Shown here: in pieces, positions 1 through 8,408 of the stretch | Layout: the number at the start of each line of letters is the position of its first letter | Position numbering within the stretch: the first letter of the stretch is position 1 | DNA from: Anaerolineae bacterium | GTDB lineage: Bacteria > Chloroflexota > Anaerolineae > Aggregatilineales > Aggregatilineaceae | DNA: 64,000 nt | Reading direction: 5' to 3' | Assembly: GCA_023382715.1 (NCBI GenBank) | Contig: JAHDWP010000009.1 | Span: 1-64,000, forward strand | Notes under the pieces: generated by a model | What the model was told of the DNA's origin: nothing | Seen by the model: only the letters and a program-made list of their open reading frames with translations | The model's database searches: none | Program-made: the position numbers and the translations under genes

Positions 1-118
1 ACACATCCCCCTTAACCATGCGATAATTGTGTCCAGCTTTATGGGTCCACTACAGTCTTTTCCTTTCACAACCTCTACTATACTCTCTTCTGGTTGTGTC
101 CAGAAATTCGACCGCACC

Positions 119-206
119 ACACAGGATTTCCCCTCGCCCCGGTGAGGGAGAGGGGGAGCAAAGCGCAGGACACAGGATTTCCCCTCGCCCCGGTGAGGGA
201 GAGGGG
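119..206. repeat. Tandem pair of 37-base G/C-rich repeat units
   Basis: Two identical 37-base units start at 119 and 170, with cores reading CCCCTCGCCCCGGTGAGG followed by GAGAGGGG. They are separated by a spacer containing CAAAGCGC. The same unit-CAAAGCGC-unit arrangement recurs at 9292-9374, so this is a modular dispersed repeat and not a local duplication. Confidence 0.8.
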
Positions 207-236
207 TGCAGGGGTGAGGGGTCTTCGTACACGCTC

Positions 237-310
237 TGAGAGGGGGACTTGGACCGCCAGAAAGGACGTTTCTCCCTCCCTGACCCCGCCGGCGAAGGGG
301 CCGGGGGCCT
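237..310. repeat. Dispersed palindromic repeat, family R5, copy 1
   Basis: GAGAGGGGGACTTGG is followed about 25 bases later by CTCCCTCCCTG and then GGCGAAGGGGCCGGGGG. The same order of blocks occurs at 55931-56018 and 60249-60372, always between genes. Confidence 0.65.
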
Positions 311-382
311 CTCCGCTCTTCACCAACCACCGATCCCCTTGACCTCCGCCTGACGCCCAGCCACCGCCCGCCCCGCGCCATG

Positions 383-411
383 TTGAGACCCCGCGCATTT
401 TGGGCTACACT
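383..411 (+). promoter_or_regulatory. Candidate sigma-70-type promoter of the methyltransferase gene
   Basis: TTGAGA at 383-388 and TACACT at 406-411 are separated by exactly 17 bases, 60 bases before the chosen ATG. It was found by eye only; transcription start mapping is lacking. Confidence 0.45.
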
Positions 412-470
412 GCGGGCAGTGATTGGCAGCGCGCCTGCCCGACCCGGCGCGCCCTTGCGAGCAACGACCC

Positions 471-1262
471 ATGACCCTCAACCAAGACTTCTACGAGCCT
501 GTCGCCCGCTTCTACGACGCCGAGAACGCCGAGCTGACCGAAGACCTGGCGCTCTACAGCGCCGTGCTGGCCGAGTACGGCAGCCCGGTGCTCGATGTCG
601 GCTGTGGCACCGGGCGGGTGATGCTGCACCTGGCCGCGGAAGGCGCGCGCATCGTGGGCATAGACCGCTCTCCGGCCATGCTGGAGCGCTGCCGGCGCAA
701 GCTCGCCAGCCAACCCCACCTCAGGCGCCGCGTGAAGCTCGTCGAGGGCGACGTGCTCGACGCCACTTTGCCCGGCCCGTTCAAGCTGATCCTGATGACC
801 TACAACGGCTTCTTGCAGTTCACTGCGCAGGCCGGGCAGCTCGCCGCGCTGCGCCGCTTCAGTGCCCTGCTCGCCGATGACGGGCTGCTCGTCCTCGACC
901 TGCCCAACGCCGGCGAGGCGTTCGCCGCGCAGGATGACGGGGCGCTCGTGCTGGAGCGCACGTTCACCGAGCCGGAGAGCGGTCACCTGGTCATGCAGCA
1001 ATCGGTCAGCGCGCTCGACCGCGTCGCCCAGCAGCTTCACGTCACCTGGATTTACGACGAAATCTGCGACGATGGCACGGTGCAGCGCACGCTGGCCCCC
1101 CTCGTGCTGCGTTACATCCTACCCGGCGAGATGGACCTGATGCTGGCGGCGGCGGGCCTGCGCCGCGTGACGTATTACGGGGAATACGAACAGGAGCCGT
1201 TCGCGGACGGCTGCTCGCGCATGATCGTGCTGGCCGAGAAGGCGGAGAAGGCCGGGCCATGA
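471..1262 (+). CDS. Class I SAM-dependent methyltransferase
   Basis: Predicted 263-residue cytoplasmic methyltransferase that would transfer a methyl group from S-adenosylmethionine to an unknown small molecule. Glycine-rich motif I is VLDVGCGTG (about residues 40-48), followed by an acidic strand end in GIDRSPAML and by GDVLDATL, the usual order of the Rossmann-like fold. I chose the ATG at 471 because the fold begins right after it; the 16 codons upstream from 423 look like leader. A candidate promoter lies at 383-411. The stop overlaps the start of the next gene by four bases (ATGA), so the two are probably translationally coupled. The family is certain, the substrate unknown. Confidence 0.85.
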   Translation: MTLNQDFYEPVARFYDAENAELTEDLALYSAVLAEYGSPVLDVGCGTGRVMLHLAAEGARIVGIDRSPAMLERCRRKLASQPHLRRRVKLVEGDVLDATLPGPFKLILMTYNGFLQFTAQAGQLAALRRFSALLADDGLLVLDLPNAGEAFAAQDDGALVLERTFTEPESGHLVMQQSVSALDRVAQQLHVTWIYDEICDDGTVQRTLAPLVLRYILPGEMDLMLAAAGLRRVTYYGEYEQEPFADGCSRMIVLAEKAEKAGP

Positions 1263-2227
1263 ATGCGCAGCCCAGGCGCTCCCCGCGCGCGGCTGTCAGC
1301 GGATTATTGGTGCTGGCTGCGCTGCTGATCGCCACCCTCTTCGCCGCGTGCGGGACGGAGTCCGGCGGCGCGCCCACCGGGACGCCGCAGCCGGCGCTAC
1401 CCATTCTGGCCGCCAGCCCGACGACCGATCCGCGCCCGCCCATCGCCGAGGGAGCGGCCATTCACGATCCGGGCTACGGCGAAGCAGGGGTCAGCAATCC
1501 CACCCAGGCGAGCCTGGCCGCCGAAGGGCAACTCGCGCAGGATCCGCCGACGATCACCCCGCGCCCGACGCAGGCCGAGCTGCCCATGATGATCAGCGCC
1601 GCCGATGGGCTGGTGCTCCAGGCAACGTATTACAGCGCGTCCAGCCGCCCTGCCCCCGCTGCGCTGCTGCTCCACCAGCGGGGCCGCGACCGCACAACCT
1701 GGGATGCGCTGGCGCTGCGGTTGCAGGCTGCCGGATACGCTGTGCTGGCGGTTGATCAGCGCGGACACGGCGCGACCGGCGGGGCCGAGGACTGGGCGCT
1801 CGCCCAGCAGGACGCCCACGACGCGCTGGCCATGCTCAGCGAGCTGCCCGGCATCGCCCCCGGCCAGATCATCGTCATCGGGGCGAGCATTGGCGCGAAC
1901 CTGGGGCTGAACGCCTGCGCGGGGCTGCCCGGCTGCGCCGCCGCCGTGCTGCTCAGCCCTGGCCTGGACTACCGAGGGATCACCACCGCCGGAGCGATGG
2001 CCCAGTTGGGCGCGCGCCCACTGTTGATCGTCGCCAGCGAGGGCGATGGCAACAACCCCGCCGACAGCATCACCCTGGACAGCATGGCGGCTGGCGATCA
2101 TCAGGTGATCATTCTGCCGGACGCCGGGCACGGCACCGCCATGCTGCTGAAAGCGCCCGACCTGGCCGAGCGCATTGTCGCCTGGCTGGTGGCGCGCGTC
2201 CCGCCGCCGGGCCAGCCGCTGCCCTGA
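1259..2227 (+). CDS. Lipoprotein alpha/beta hydrolase (dienelactone-hydrolase-like)
   Basis: 322 residues. A basic N-terminus and hydrophobic helix end in the lipobox LFAAC, with the lipidated Cys at residue 31, so the protein should be anchored outside the cell membrane. A Thr/Pro-rich linker (about 32-105) leads to an alpha/beta hydrolase domain. The nucleophile elbow is GASIG (Ser at about 210), the oxyanion strand LLLHQRGR, the acid probably in SEGDGNNPAD, and the His in DAGHG. Family members cleave esters or related bonds; the substrate cannot be read from sequence. The start overlaps the methyltransferase stop by four bases. Confidence 0.82.
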   Translation: MNAQPRRSPRAAVSGLLVLAALLIATLFAACGTESGGAPTGTPQPALPILAASPTTDPRPPIAEGAAIHDPGYGEAGVSNPTQASLAAEGQLAQDPPTITPRPTQAELPMMISAADGLVLQATYYSASSRPAPAALLLHQRGRDRTTWDALALRLQAAGYAVLAVDQRGHGATGGAEDWALAQQDAHDALAMLSELPGIAPGQIIVIGASIGANLGLNACAGLPGCAAAVLLSPGLDYRGITTAGAMAQLGARPLLIVASEGDGNNPADSITLDSMAAGDHQVIILPDAGHGTAMLLKAPDLAERIVAWLVARVPPPGQPLP

Positions 2228-2285
2228 GCGCTACCGGCTGCCGGAACTCTGAGGTATGATCTTGCCCGTGTTGAACTGTTGAGGT

Positions 2286-3635
2286 ATGGAACTGGTGCGG
2301 GTTGTGAGGCAGCATAGCCGGTTGCGGGTCATCTCCGGTGCAGTGCTCGTTGCGCTCTTCCTGGTCTGCGCTCTGCCCTGGGGTGCGGCGCCGCGCGCCC
2401 GCGCGCAGGGTGACCTGGCCGGGCAGGTCGTGGCGCTGGTCAACAGCCTGCGCGCCAGCCTGGGCCTGAGCGCCTGGACGGTTGATCCCATCCTGATGGC
2501 CGTCGCCCAGAATCATGTCAACTGGATGGTTGCCACCGGCCAGTACGGTCACACTGGCGAAGGTGGCTCCACGCCCCAGGATCGCGCCCTGGCCGCCGGT
2601 TACGCGGGCAGCGTCGCCGAGAACTGGGTCGCCGGCCCCGGCATGACTCCGGCGGGCGCAGTGGATTGGTGGCGCAACAGCGGCATTCACTACGCGACGC
2701 TCACCTCGACGGCGCAGCATGTCGGCGTGGGCGTGGTGCGGGGCAGTCGCGGCACGGTCTACGTGCTGGTGGCCGGGCGACCGTCGCCGCCGCGCCGCCC
2801 CGTTGCCGCGGGCGAAGCAGCCCCCGAAGAAGAGGAAGACGAGGATTGGCCCGTCGTCGTGCCGATCACCCGCGCCGCGCCGGGCGAGAACGGGCGCGTC
2901 GTCCACGTGGTACAGCAGGGCCAGACCGCCTGGGCTATCGCTGCCGTGTACCAGGTGGACCTCGACGAGATGCTGCGCATCAACAACCTGGTGCGCCCGG
3001 TGGTGCTCAAGCCGGGCGATGAAGTGATCGTCCGGCTGGGCGAAGGCGAGTCCCCACCGCCGACCCCGGCCCCGCCCACCGAGTACACCATCCAGCAGGG
3101 CCAGACGATCTGGGAAGTCGCCGTGACGCACGGCCTGACCGTTGATCAACTGCTCGGTTTCAACGGCCTGACGCGCGAGGATGTGATCCTGCCAGGGACC
3201 GTGCTGCGTCTCGTCCCCTCGGAGCCAGGCGCGGAGTCGCCGCCGCAGGAAGAATCGGCCAGCGTCACCGCCACCGAAGAGCCATCCCCCGCGCCGCCCA
3301 CTGCCGCGCCCACTGACGCACCCCCCACTGATGCGCCCCCTGCGGCGACGCTGACAGTCACCCCCCTGCCCAGCCCGACGCTGCGGCTGATGCCGACGAT
3401 CACGCCTGCCTATTCGCCCACGCCCGCAGCGCAGCCGCCGAGCGGAACGCCCGTCGCGCTGGCGGAGATCCCCCTTGCTACGCGGGCGCCAGCCAGCGCT
3501 CAGCCTGCGGCGAGCGCATCGGGCGGCAATGGCAAGGATGAGATGCTCATGGTCAGCCTGGGCGTGCTGGGAGCGGTGTGGGTGATGGTCGGGGGAATTG
3601 GGCTGCTGGGCTACGTGACCAAGAGGCGGCGCTAG
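2286..3635 (+). CDS. CAP-domain protein with two LysM repeats and C-terminal membrane anchor
   Basis: 449 residues. Order of parts: signal or anchor helix (about 15-38), CAP/SCP domain (about 42-165, with AQNHVNWM, YGHTG and the AENW motif), acidic linker, LysM 1 (about 204-253), LysM 2 (about 266-314), a Pro/Thr/Ala-rich stalk (about 315-415), and a single C-terminal transmembrane helix followed by KRRR. LysM binds peptidoglycan and CAP domains are extracellular, so this is probably a wall-binding surface protein held by its tail. The ATG at 2286 has GAGG only one base upstream; a GTG at 2295 would have better spacing, so the exact start is uncertain. Confidence 0.85.
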   Translation: MELVRVVRQHSRLRVISGAVLVALFLVCALPWGAAPRARAQGDLAGQVVALVNSLRASLGLSAWTVDPILMAVAQNHVNWMVATGQYGHTGEGGSTPQDRALAAGYAGSVAENWVAGPGMTPAGAVDWWRNSGIHYATLTSTAQHVGVGVVRGSRGTVYVLVAGRPSPPRRPVAAGEAAPEEEEDEDWPVVVPITRAAPGENGRVVHVVQQGQTAWAIAAVYQVDLDEMLRINNLVRPVVLKPGDEVIVRLGEGESPPPTPAPPTEYTIQQGQTIWEVAVTHGLTVDQLLGFNGLTREDVILPGTVLRLVPSEPGAESPPQEESASVTATEEPSPAPPTAAPTDAPPTDAPPAATLTVTPLPSPTLRLMPTITPAYSPTPAAQPPSGTPVALAEIPLATRAPASAQPAASASGGNGKDEMLMVSLGVLGAVWVMVGGIGLLGYVTKRRR

Positions 3636-3673
3636 GCGAGCCTCAAGCGCCAGATGCGCAGTGATGAGACCAT

Positions 3674-4252
3674 CTAGCGCCCCAGGTCGGGCAGCGTGAA
3701 GACCTCGGCCAGCGCCAGGGCCAGGCCGGGGAACAGATCGCTGGCGTCCATAGACTCGCCGGCGCGGTACGTCTCGACGACCGACTGCCCCTGGCGGTAG
3801 CGGTAGAGGGCTTTCTGACGGGGCAGCGCCACCCAGACCTCGGCGGTGCCCGCCGCGAAGTAGTCCCCCACCTTCTGCACCACGTCCTCGAACTGGTCAT
3901 CGGGCGACATGACCTCGACGGCCAGCGTCGGCGCGCCGGGGTAGGGGCGCTCAAAATCCCAGTCAGCGGGAATGTCGGCTGTGCGGATATAGGAAGCGTC
4001 GGGCACGCGGGCGATCCGGACGCTGTCATCCTTCTCAGAGAGCACGTAGAGCAGGCTGTCGGTGAAGACAAGCCCGGACTTGTGCTCTGCCATATAGGCA
4101 TCGAGTGCCCAGGCGATCCGCTTGGCGATCCAGTTGTGCAATCCTCCGACAGGCGTCATTGTGACAATCTCCCCTCCCACCACCTCCACGCGCGCGTCGG
4201 AGCCGAGCCGCAGCAGATCGTCAACGGTCAGGGGGCGCGTGATCACAGCCAT
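3674..4252 (-). CDS. Uma2 family (DUF820) restriction-endonuclease-like protein
   Basis: 192 residues, full length for Uma2. The PD-(D/E)XK type core is visible as VPDASY (Asp about 85) and LAVEVMSPDD (Glu about 113), with VGDYFAAGTAEVWV following as in the family. Uma2 proteins occur in many copies in Cyanobacteria and Chloroflexota; their role is not established. The ATG at 4252 has AAGGAG about nine bases upstream. A TATAAT-like element (4285-4290) lies inside the end of the neighbouring DUF433 gene, so it may have its own promoter. Confidence 0.88.
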   Translation of the reverse strand: MAVITRPLTVDDLLRLGSDARVEVVGGEIVTMTPVGGLHNWIAKRIAWALDAYMAEHKSGLVFTDSLLYVLSEKDDSVRIARVPDASYIRTADIPADWDFERPYPGAPTLAVEVMSPDDQFEDVVQKVGDYFAAGTAEVWVALPRQKALYRYRQGQSVVETYRAGESMDASDLFPGLALALAEVFTLPDLGR

Positions 4253-4284
4253 CGCCGGGACTCCTTCACTCTCATCCTGCTTTG

Positions 4285-4290
4285 ATTATA
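4285..4290 (-). promoter_or_regulatory. Candidate -10 element for the Uma2 gene
   Basis: Reads TATAAT on the - strand, 33 bases upstream of the Uma2 start and overlapping the DUF433 stop codon. No convincing -35 hexamer is present. Confidence 0.3.
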
Positions 4291-4597
4291 GTGCGTCCAG
4301 GGCGAACGCAGCGCTCTGGCTTCCAACGCGCTTCTCCTTGTACTCCTCCGCCTTAGTGATCTGCTCGCGGATGTCGGCGTCTATCTCCGCTTTGTGCTCG
4401 TAGTAGTACGCCAGGGCAGCGCGAATCTGCGCCAGAGGCAGCCCAAACCACGCCGCGATTTCGCCAGGGGAGTCGGTATGAAAGAGCATCACCATCGCCA
4501 CATCCGATACGCGCACGCCCGTTCCGGCAATGCAGAGCCGCCCGCCGCGCACGTCTGGGTCAGACGCAATGAGGTTGATGCTGTGGATGGTCGCCAT
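4286..4597 (-). CDS. DUF433 domain protein (antitoxin-like)
   Basis: 103 residues. The DUF433 signature is present: SDPDVRGGRLCIAGTGVRVSDV, split here as SDPDVRGGRLCIAG and TGVRVSDV, then FGLPLAQIRAALAYYYEHK. The family has a short winged-helix-like fold and members are sometimes paired with PIN-like DUF5615 toxins; no such partner is next to this gene. Start is the ATG at 4597 with GGAG eight bases upstream; a GTG at 4606 is in frame but less likely. The Uma2 gene follows after 33 bases on the same strand. Confidence 0.82.
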   Translation of the reverse strand: MATIHSINLIASDPDVRGGRLCIAGTGVRVSDVAMVMLFHTDSPGEIAAWFGLPLAQIRAALAYYYEHKAEIDADIREQITKAEEYKEKRVGSQSAAFALDAL

Positions 4598-4718
4598 GAG
4601 AGTCACTCCCGCTCACTGTGTGCTCACAGTATACCGCACATTCGCCGTCCCAAACGCGCGGGGCGGCTCGCCGCACGCGCTGAGCCGCCCCGCAGAATCG
4701 CCTTCTGGCGCGCGCCGC

Positions 4719-7388
4719 CTACGCCCGCAGCTTCGCCCCAAGCTGGCGCTCGACCGCCTTGACGATCCGCGCGTGAATCTTGGCCACTTCCGCGTCATTG
4801 AGCGTGCGATCCGGCGCGCGATAGGTCAGCGCGTAGGCCAGCGACTTCTGGCCCGCCGGGATAGAGCTGCCCCGATAGACATCGAACAGGCGCGCCTCTT
4901 CCAGCAGATCGCCGCCAGCGCGCATGATCACCTCGTGGACTTCGCTGGCCGGCGTCGCCTCGTCCAGCACAATCGCCAGGTCCTGGTAGATGGCCGGCTG
5001 CGCCGGCACCGGGCGAATCTGGCGGATCTGCTCCACGTCAGCCAGCAGCGCAGCCAGGTCTAGCTCGGCGGCGAGCACGGGCCGCGCCAGGTCCAGCCCC
5101 AGGCCGAACGCCTGGCGCACCAGCGGGTGCACTTCGCCGAGCACGCCTACCTCGCGCCCGTTGATGCGCAGCAGGGCGACGCGCCCCGGATGGAACGTGC
5201 TGTGCTCGACCGGGGTGAAGGTCACCGCGCCGGCGACGCGCAGATCGCGCAGCACTGCCTCGATGACGCCCTTCAGATCGTAGAAGTCCAGCAGGCCGCT
5301 GGGAACATCGCCGCCCCACTGCGGAACTCCGCGCGGCCCGGTGAGGACGATCCCCAGGCGGCCCGGCTCGTCGGGCAGAGGCTCGTCGGGGCGTGGCAGG
5401 TAGACCGACCCGATCTCGAACAGAAGCTGCCGGTCGGTGTGGCGCGCGTTCGCCGCGACCGTATCCAGCAGGCTGGCCAGCAGGGTATGGCGCATTGCCA
5501 CCTTGTCGGCGGCGATGGGGTTGGCCAGCGTCACGTAGGGCACGTCCGGCCAGCTTGACGCCGCGCCCGGTGGGATGAGCAGCGCCTCGCGCCCCGGCGT
5601 GGTCAGGCGGTAGGTGACGATCTCGCGCAGCCCGGCCTTGACCAGCGCATCGCGCAGCGCCTCCTCGCGCTCCAGGGCAGCATTGGCGCGCTGAGCGGGC
5701 AGCTCGTCGGCGATCAGCGCATCGGGGACGCGGTCGTAGCCGTAGACACGGGCGATCTCCTCGATCAGGTCGGCCCGCCCGGTCAGCCCGGTCCCAATGT
5801 CCAGCCGGTGATCGGGCACCACGACGTGCAGCACGTCCCCGCGCTCCGTCACCTCGAACTCCAGCGCGCGCAGAATGCGCACGATCTCGCCCTGAGAGAT
5901 GGCGAAACCGAGAAGGCGCGTCACCTCCGGCACGGGCAGGTCTACGGTGACGACCTCGGCGGGCAGCGGGTACTCGTCAATGATGCCCGCGGCGATGGTG
6001 CCGCCCGCCATCTGGCGCATCAGCTCGATGCAGCGGCGCAGACCGTGCTCGGCTATCGCCGGGTGCACGCCGCGGCTGAAGCGCAGCCCGGCTTCGCTGC
6101 TCATCTTCTGGCTCTGCATGGTGCGGCGGACGTTGATGAGGTTCCAGTTCGCCGCCTCCAGCAGCACGTTGGTCGTCGCCGAGCGCGGAGCGCTGGCCTT
6201 GCCCGGAACGATCTCGCCGTCTTCCGGCGGCTCCAGGCCGGTCGCGTCGAGCGGCGCGCCGCCCATAGTCAGCGGGTCCCAGATTTCGCTCTCCAGCCCG
6301 CCCATGACGCCGCCGATGCTCAGCGAGCCGGCTGTGTCGGCGACCAGGATGTTGAACTCGTCCAGCGCATGGTCGGCGCCGTCCAGCGTGACCAGGTGCT
6401 CGCCCGGCTCTGGCAGGCGGGTGATGATCACCGGCGCGGTGTCCCCGGCGCGCTGCCGGAGCGTGTCCCAGTCGAAGGCGTGCAGCGGCTGGCCCAGCTC
6501 GAGCATGACGTAGTTGGTGGCATCCACAATGTTGTTGATCGGGCGCATCCCCGCCAGGCGCAGCCGGCGCTGCATCCACTGGGGCGACTCCCTGATCTGT
6601 ACGTCGCGGATCAGGGCCAGGGTGAAGCGCGGGTTCAGCTCCGGCTCGCGAATGTCAATGGACACCTGCCCGGCGATGGGTGACCCCTCGGCGACCACTT
6701 CCAGCGCCGGGAAGCGCAGCGGCGCGCCCGTCAGCGCGGCGACTTCGCGGGCCACGCCGACGATGCTGTAGGCGCGGGCGATGTTGGGCAGCATGTCAAT
6801 GTCCAGCACCGCGTCGCCGAGCACGTCCTGCAGCGGCGTGCCGGGCGCGAAATGGCCGAACTCCTCCCAGCCGAGCAGCAGAATGCCCTCGTGCGAGTCC
6901 GACAGGCCCAGCTCCTTCTCCGAACAGACCATGCTGCGGTTGGGGATGCCGCGCAGCTCGCGCTCCTTGAGGATCATGCGGCTGCCGTCGTCTTTGTGCC
7001 CGTCAATGACCTCCGCGCCTTCGTGGGCGAAGGGCGAGAGCAGCGGCGGGTCGAGCGGCCCCTGATCCTTGTAGGGGAACAGGTTGGGCGCGCCGGTGAC
7101 GCACTGCTCCAGTTCCGCCCCACCATAATCCACCAGGGCCAGCACCAGCCGGTCGGCGTTGGGGTGAGCGCGCACTTCGCGAATGGCGCCGAGCACGATC
7201 TTCGCGCGATCCCACACCAGGTGATCGGACGGCGGCAGATGGCTGCCCGGCGGCGGATCGCCCTGCGGAACGCCGATGTACTCGATGCTCCCCACCTCCA
7301 GCCCGGCCAGAGTCAGGCGCTCGGCCAGTTGCTCGACGGAGAGGGTGATGTCCACGTAGTCCTTGAGCCACGAAAGCGGTACTTTCAT
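4719..7388 (-). CDS. pheT: Phenylalanyl-tRNA synthetase beta subunit
   Basis: 889 residues. PheT pairs with PheS as an alpha2beta2 enzyme that attaches phenylalanine to tRNA-Phe. Visible parts in order: N-terminal MKVPLSWLKDYVD, tRNA-binding EMAP-like domain (VRAHPNADRLVLALV), B3/B4 editing region, B5 domain, the catalytic-like core, and a C-terminal FDX-ACB anticodon-binding domain (YQDLAIVLDE to the end). It is longer than the usual 790-810 residues, with acidic or Pro-rich insertions near residues 385-400. It is separated from pheS by two genes, although the two subunits are usually adjacent. A 253-base repeat-containing gap precedes it. Confidence 0.96.
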   Translation of the reverse strand: MKVPLSWLKDYVDITLSVEQLAERLTLAGLEVGSIEYIGVPQGDPPPGSHLPPSDHLVWDRAKIVLGAIREVRAHPNADRLVLALVDYGGAELEQCVTGAPNLFPYKDQGPLDPPLLSPFAHEGAEVIDGHKDDGSRMILKERELRGIPNRSMVCSEKELGLSDSHEGILLLGWEEFGHFAPGTPLQDVLGDAVLDIDMLPNIARAYSIVGVAREVAALTGAPLRFPALEVVAEGSPIAGQVSIDIREPELNPRFTLALIRDVQIRESPQWMQRRLRLAGMRPINNIVDATNYVMLELGQPLHAFDWDTLRQRAGDTAPVIITRLPEPGEHLVTLDGADHALDEFNILVADTAGSLSIGGVMGGLESEIWDPLTMGGAPLDATGLEPPEDGEIVPGKASAPRSATTNVLLEAANWNLINVRRTMQSQKMSSEAGLRFSRGVHPAIAEHGLRRCIELMRQMAGGTIAAGIIDEYPLPAEVVTVDLPVPEVTRLLGFAISQGEIVRILRALEFEVTERGDVLHVVVPDHRLDIGTGLTGRADLIEEIARVYGYDRVPDALIADELPAQRANAALEREEALRDALVKAGLREIVTYRLTTPGREALLIPPGAASSWPDVPYVTLANPIAADKVAMRHTLLASLLDTVAANARHTDRQLLFEIGSVYLPRPDEPLPDEPGRLGIVLTGPRGVPQWGGDVPSGLLDFYDLKGVIEAVLRDLRVAGAVTFTPVEHSTFHPGRVALLRINGREVGVLGEVHPLVRQAFGLGLDLARPVLAAELDLAALLADVEQIRQIRPVPAQPAIYQDLAIVLDEATPASEVHEVIMRAGGDLLEEARLFDVYRGSSIPAGQKSLAYALTYRAPDRTLNDAEVAKIHARIVKAVERQLGAKLRA

Positions 7389-7542
7389 GTGCGCGTGCGT
7401 CTCCTTGGTGAGCGAACAGCTTTCAGCGGTCAGGCATTAGCCGCCAGCAACAGTCCCACTCTGTTTGAGTTTTTGTCCCCATCTCGGTCTCTTCCTCAGG
7501 GACGGACAGCAGCCTGGGAAGCGCGAAGACAGCGGTTGATTG

Positions 7543-7637
7543 ACCTCACCCCCAGCCTCGCTGCGCTCGGCTTGCCCCCTCTCCATTCGAATGGAGAGGG
7601 GGCGGCGAGGCGCGTTAGCGCCGAGCGGGGGTGAGGT
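7543..7637. repeat. Dispersed palindromic repeat, family R2, copy 1
   Basis: ACCTCACCCCCAGCCTCG begins a long imperfect hairpin centred on CTCCATTCGAATGGAG and ending in GAGCGGGGGTGAGGT. Similar copies lie at 36555-36654 and 40490-40580, with a partial one at 17879-17921. It sits between map and pheT. Confidence 0.8.
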
Positions 7638-7641
7638 GTGA

Positions 7642-8385
7642 CTACACCGCCGTCGCCAGGATCGGCTCGCCGGTGGTGACGACGACAGTATGCTCGTACT
7701 GCGCTGTCAGGCTGCGGTCTGCGGTGCGCAGCGTCCAGCCGTCGCGGTCGGTGACGATGCGCCCGCTCCCCGCGCTGAAGAACGGCTCGATAGTGAAGAC
7801 CATCCCCTCGTGCATGATCGTGCGATCCTGGCGGTGGTAGAAGTTGAGCACGCTCGGCTTCTCGTGCAGGCTGCGTCCAACGCCGTGCCCCGGCAGTTCG
7901 CGGATAATCGAATAGCCGCCTTTGCGCGCGATGCGCTCAACGACCTTGCCGATCGCGTTCAGCGGACGCCCGGCGCGCACCACGCCAAGCGCCTCGTCCA
8001 GCGCGCGCTGCGTGAAGCGGCACAGCCGCTCGGTCTCCGGGCGGGCGGGCGGGACGATCATCGTCGCCGCCGTGTCCGCCCAGTAGCCCTCCAGCTCCGC
8101 CGACACGTCCACGTTGACCAGGTCGCCCGGCTGGATGACGCGCTCGCCGGGGATGCCGTGCGCCGCCTCGTCGTTGAGGCTGATGCAGGTGAAACCGGGG
8201 AACTTGTAGGCCAGGATCGGCGCCGAGCGCGCCCCGTGCCGCTGCAAGAACTCCGCGCCGATGGCGTCAAGCTGGGCGGTGGTCAGGCCCGGCTCGACGC
8301 GAGCCAGCATGTGCCCCAGCGCTTCACCGCAGATGCGCCCGATGCGCAGCAGCTTGCGCAGATCGTCGTCGTTCTCAATGGTCAT
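7642..8385 (-). CDS. map: Type I methionine aminopeptidase
   Basis: 247 residues, normal length. Removes the N-terminal Met from new proteins in the cytoplasm. The pita-bread metal site is complete: VDVSAELEGYWADTAAT gives both Asp ligands, GHGVGRSLHE the His, TIEPFFS one Glu, and QYEHTVVVT the second Glu. It lies 23 bases downstream of the CoxM-like gene on the same strand, between pheS and pheT, so it may be co-transcribed with them. Confidence 0.95.
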   Translation of the reverse strand: MTIENDDDLRKLLRIGRICGEALGHMLARVEPGLTTAQLDAIGAEFLQRHGARSAPILAYKFPGFTCISLNDEAAHGIPGERVIQPGDLVNVDVSAELEGYWADTAATMIVPPARPETERLCRFTQRALDEALGVVRAGRPLNAIGKVVERIARKGGYSIIRELPGHGVGRSLHEKPSVLNFYHRQDRTIMHEGMVFTIEPFFSAGSGRIVTDRDGWTLRTADRSLTAQYEHTVVVTTGEPILATAV

Positions 8386-8408
8386 GATCGATTCCTTGCT
8401 GCGGCCAG

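Larger units (their letters stand above)
1..470. other. Intergenic region with dispersed repeats
   Basis: I see no gene here. The stretch holds two identical 37-base repeat units (119-155 and 170-206) and a first copy of a longer palindromic repeat (about 237-310). The last 90 bases carry the likely promoter and leader of the methyltransferase gene. Short open frames across the repeats have biased, repetitive translations and are not credible genes. Confidence 0.7.

Noticed and set aside
119-206. Possible CRISPR array
   Set aside because: Only two repeat copies, a spacer of 14 bases, and the same unit and spacer recur elsewhere; no cas genes are in the window.
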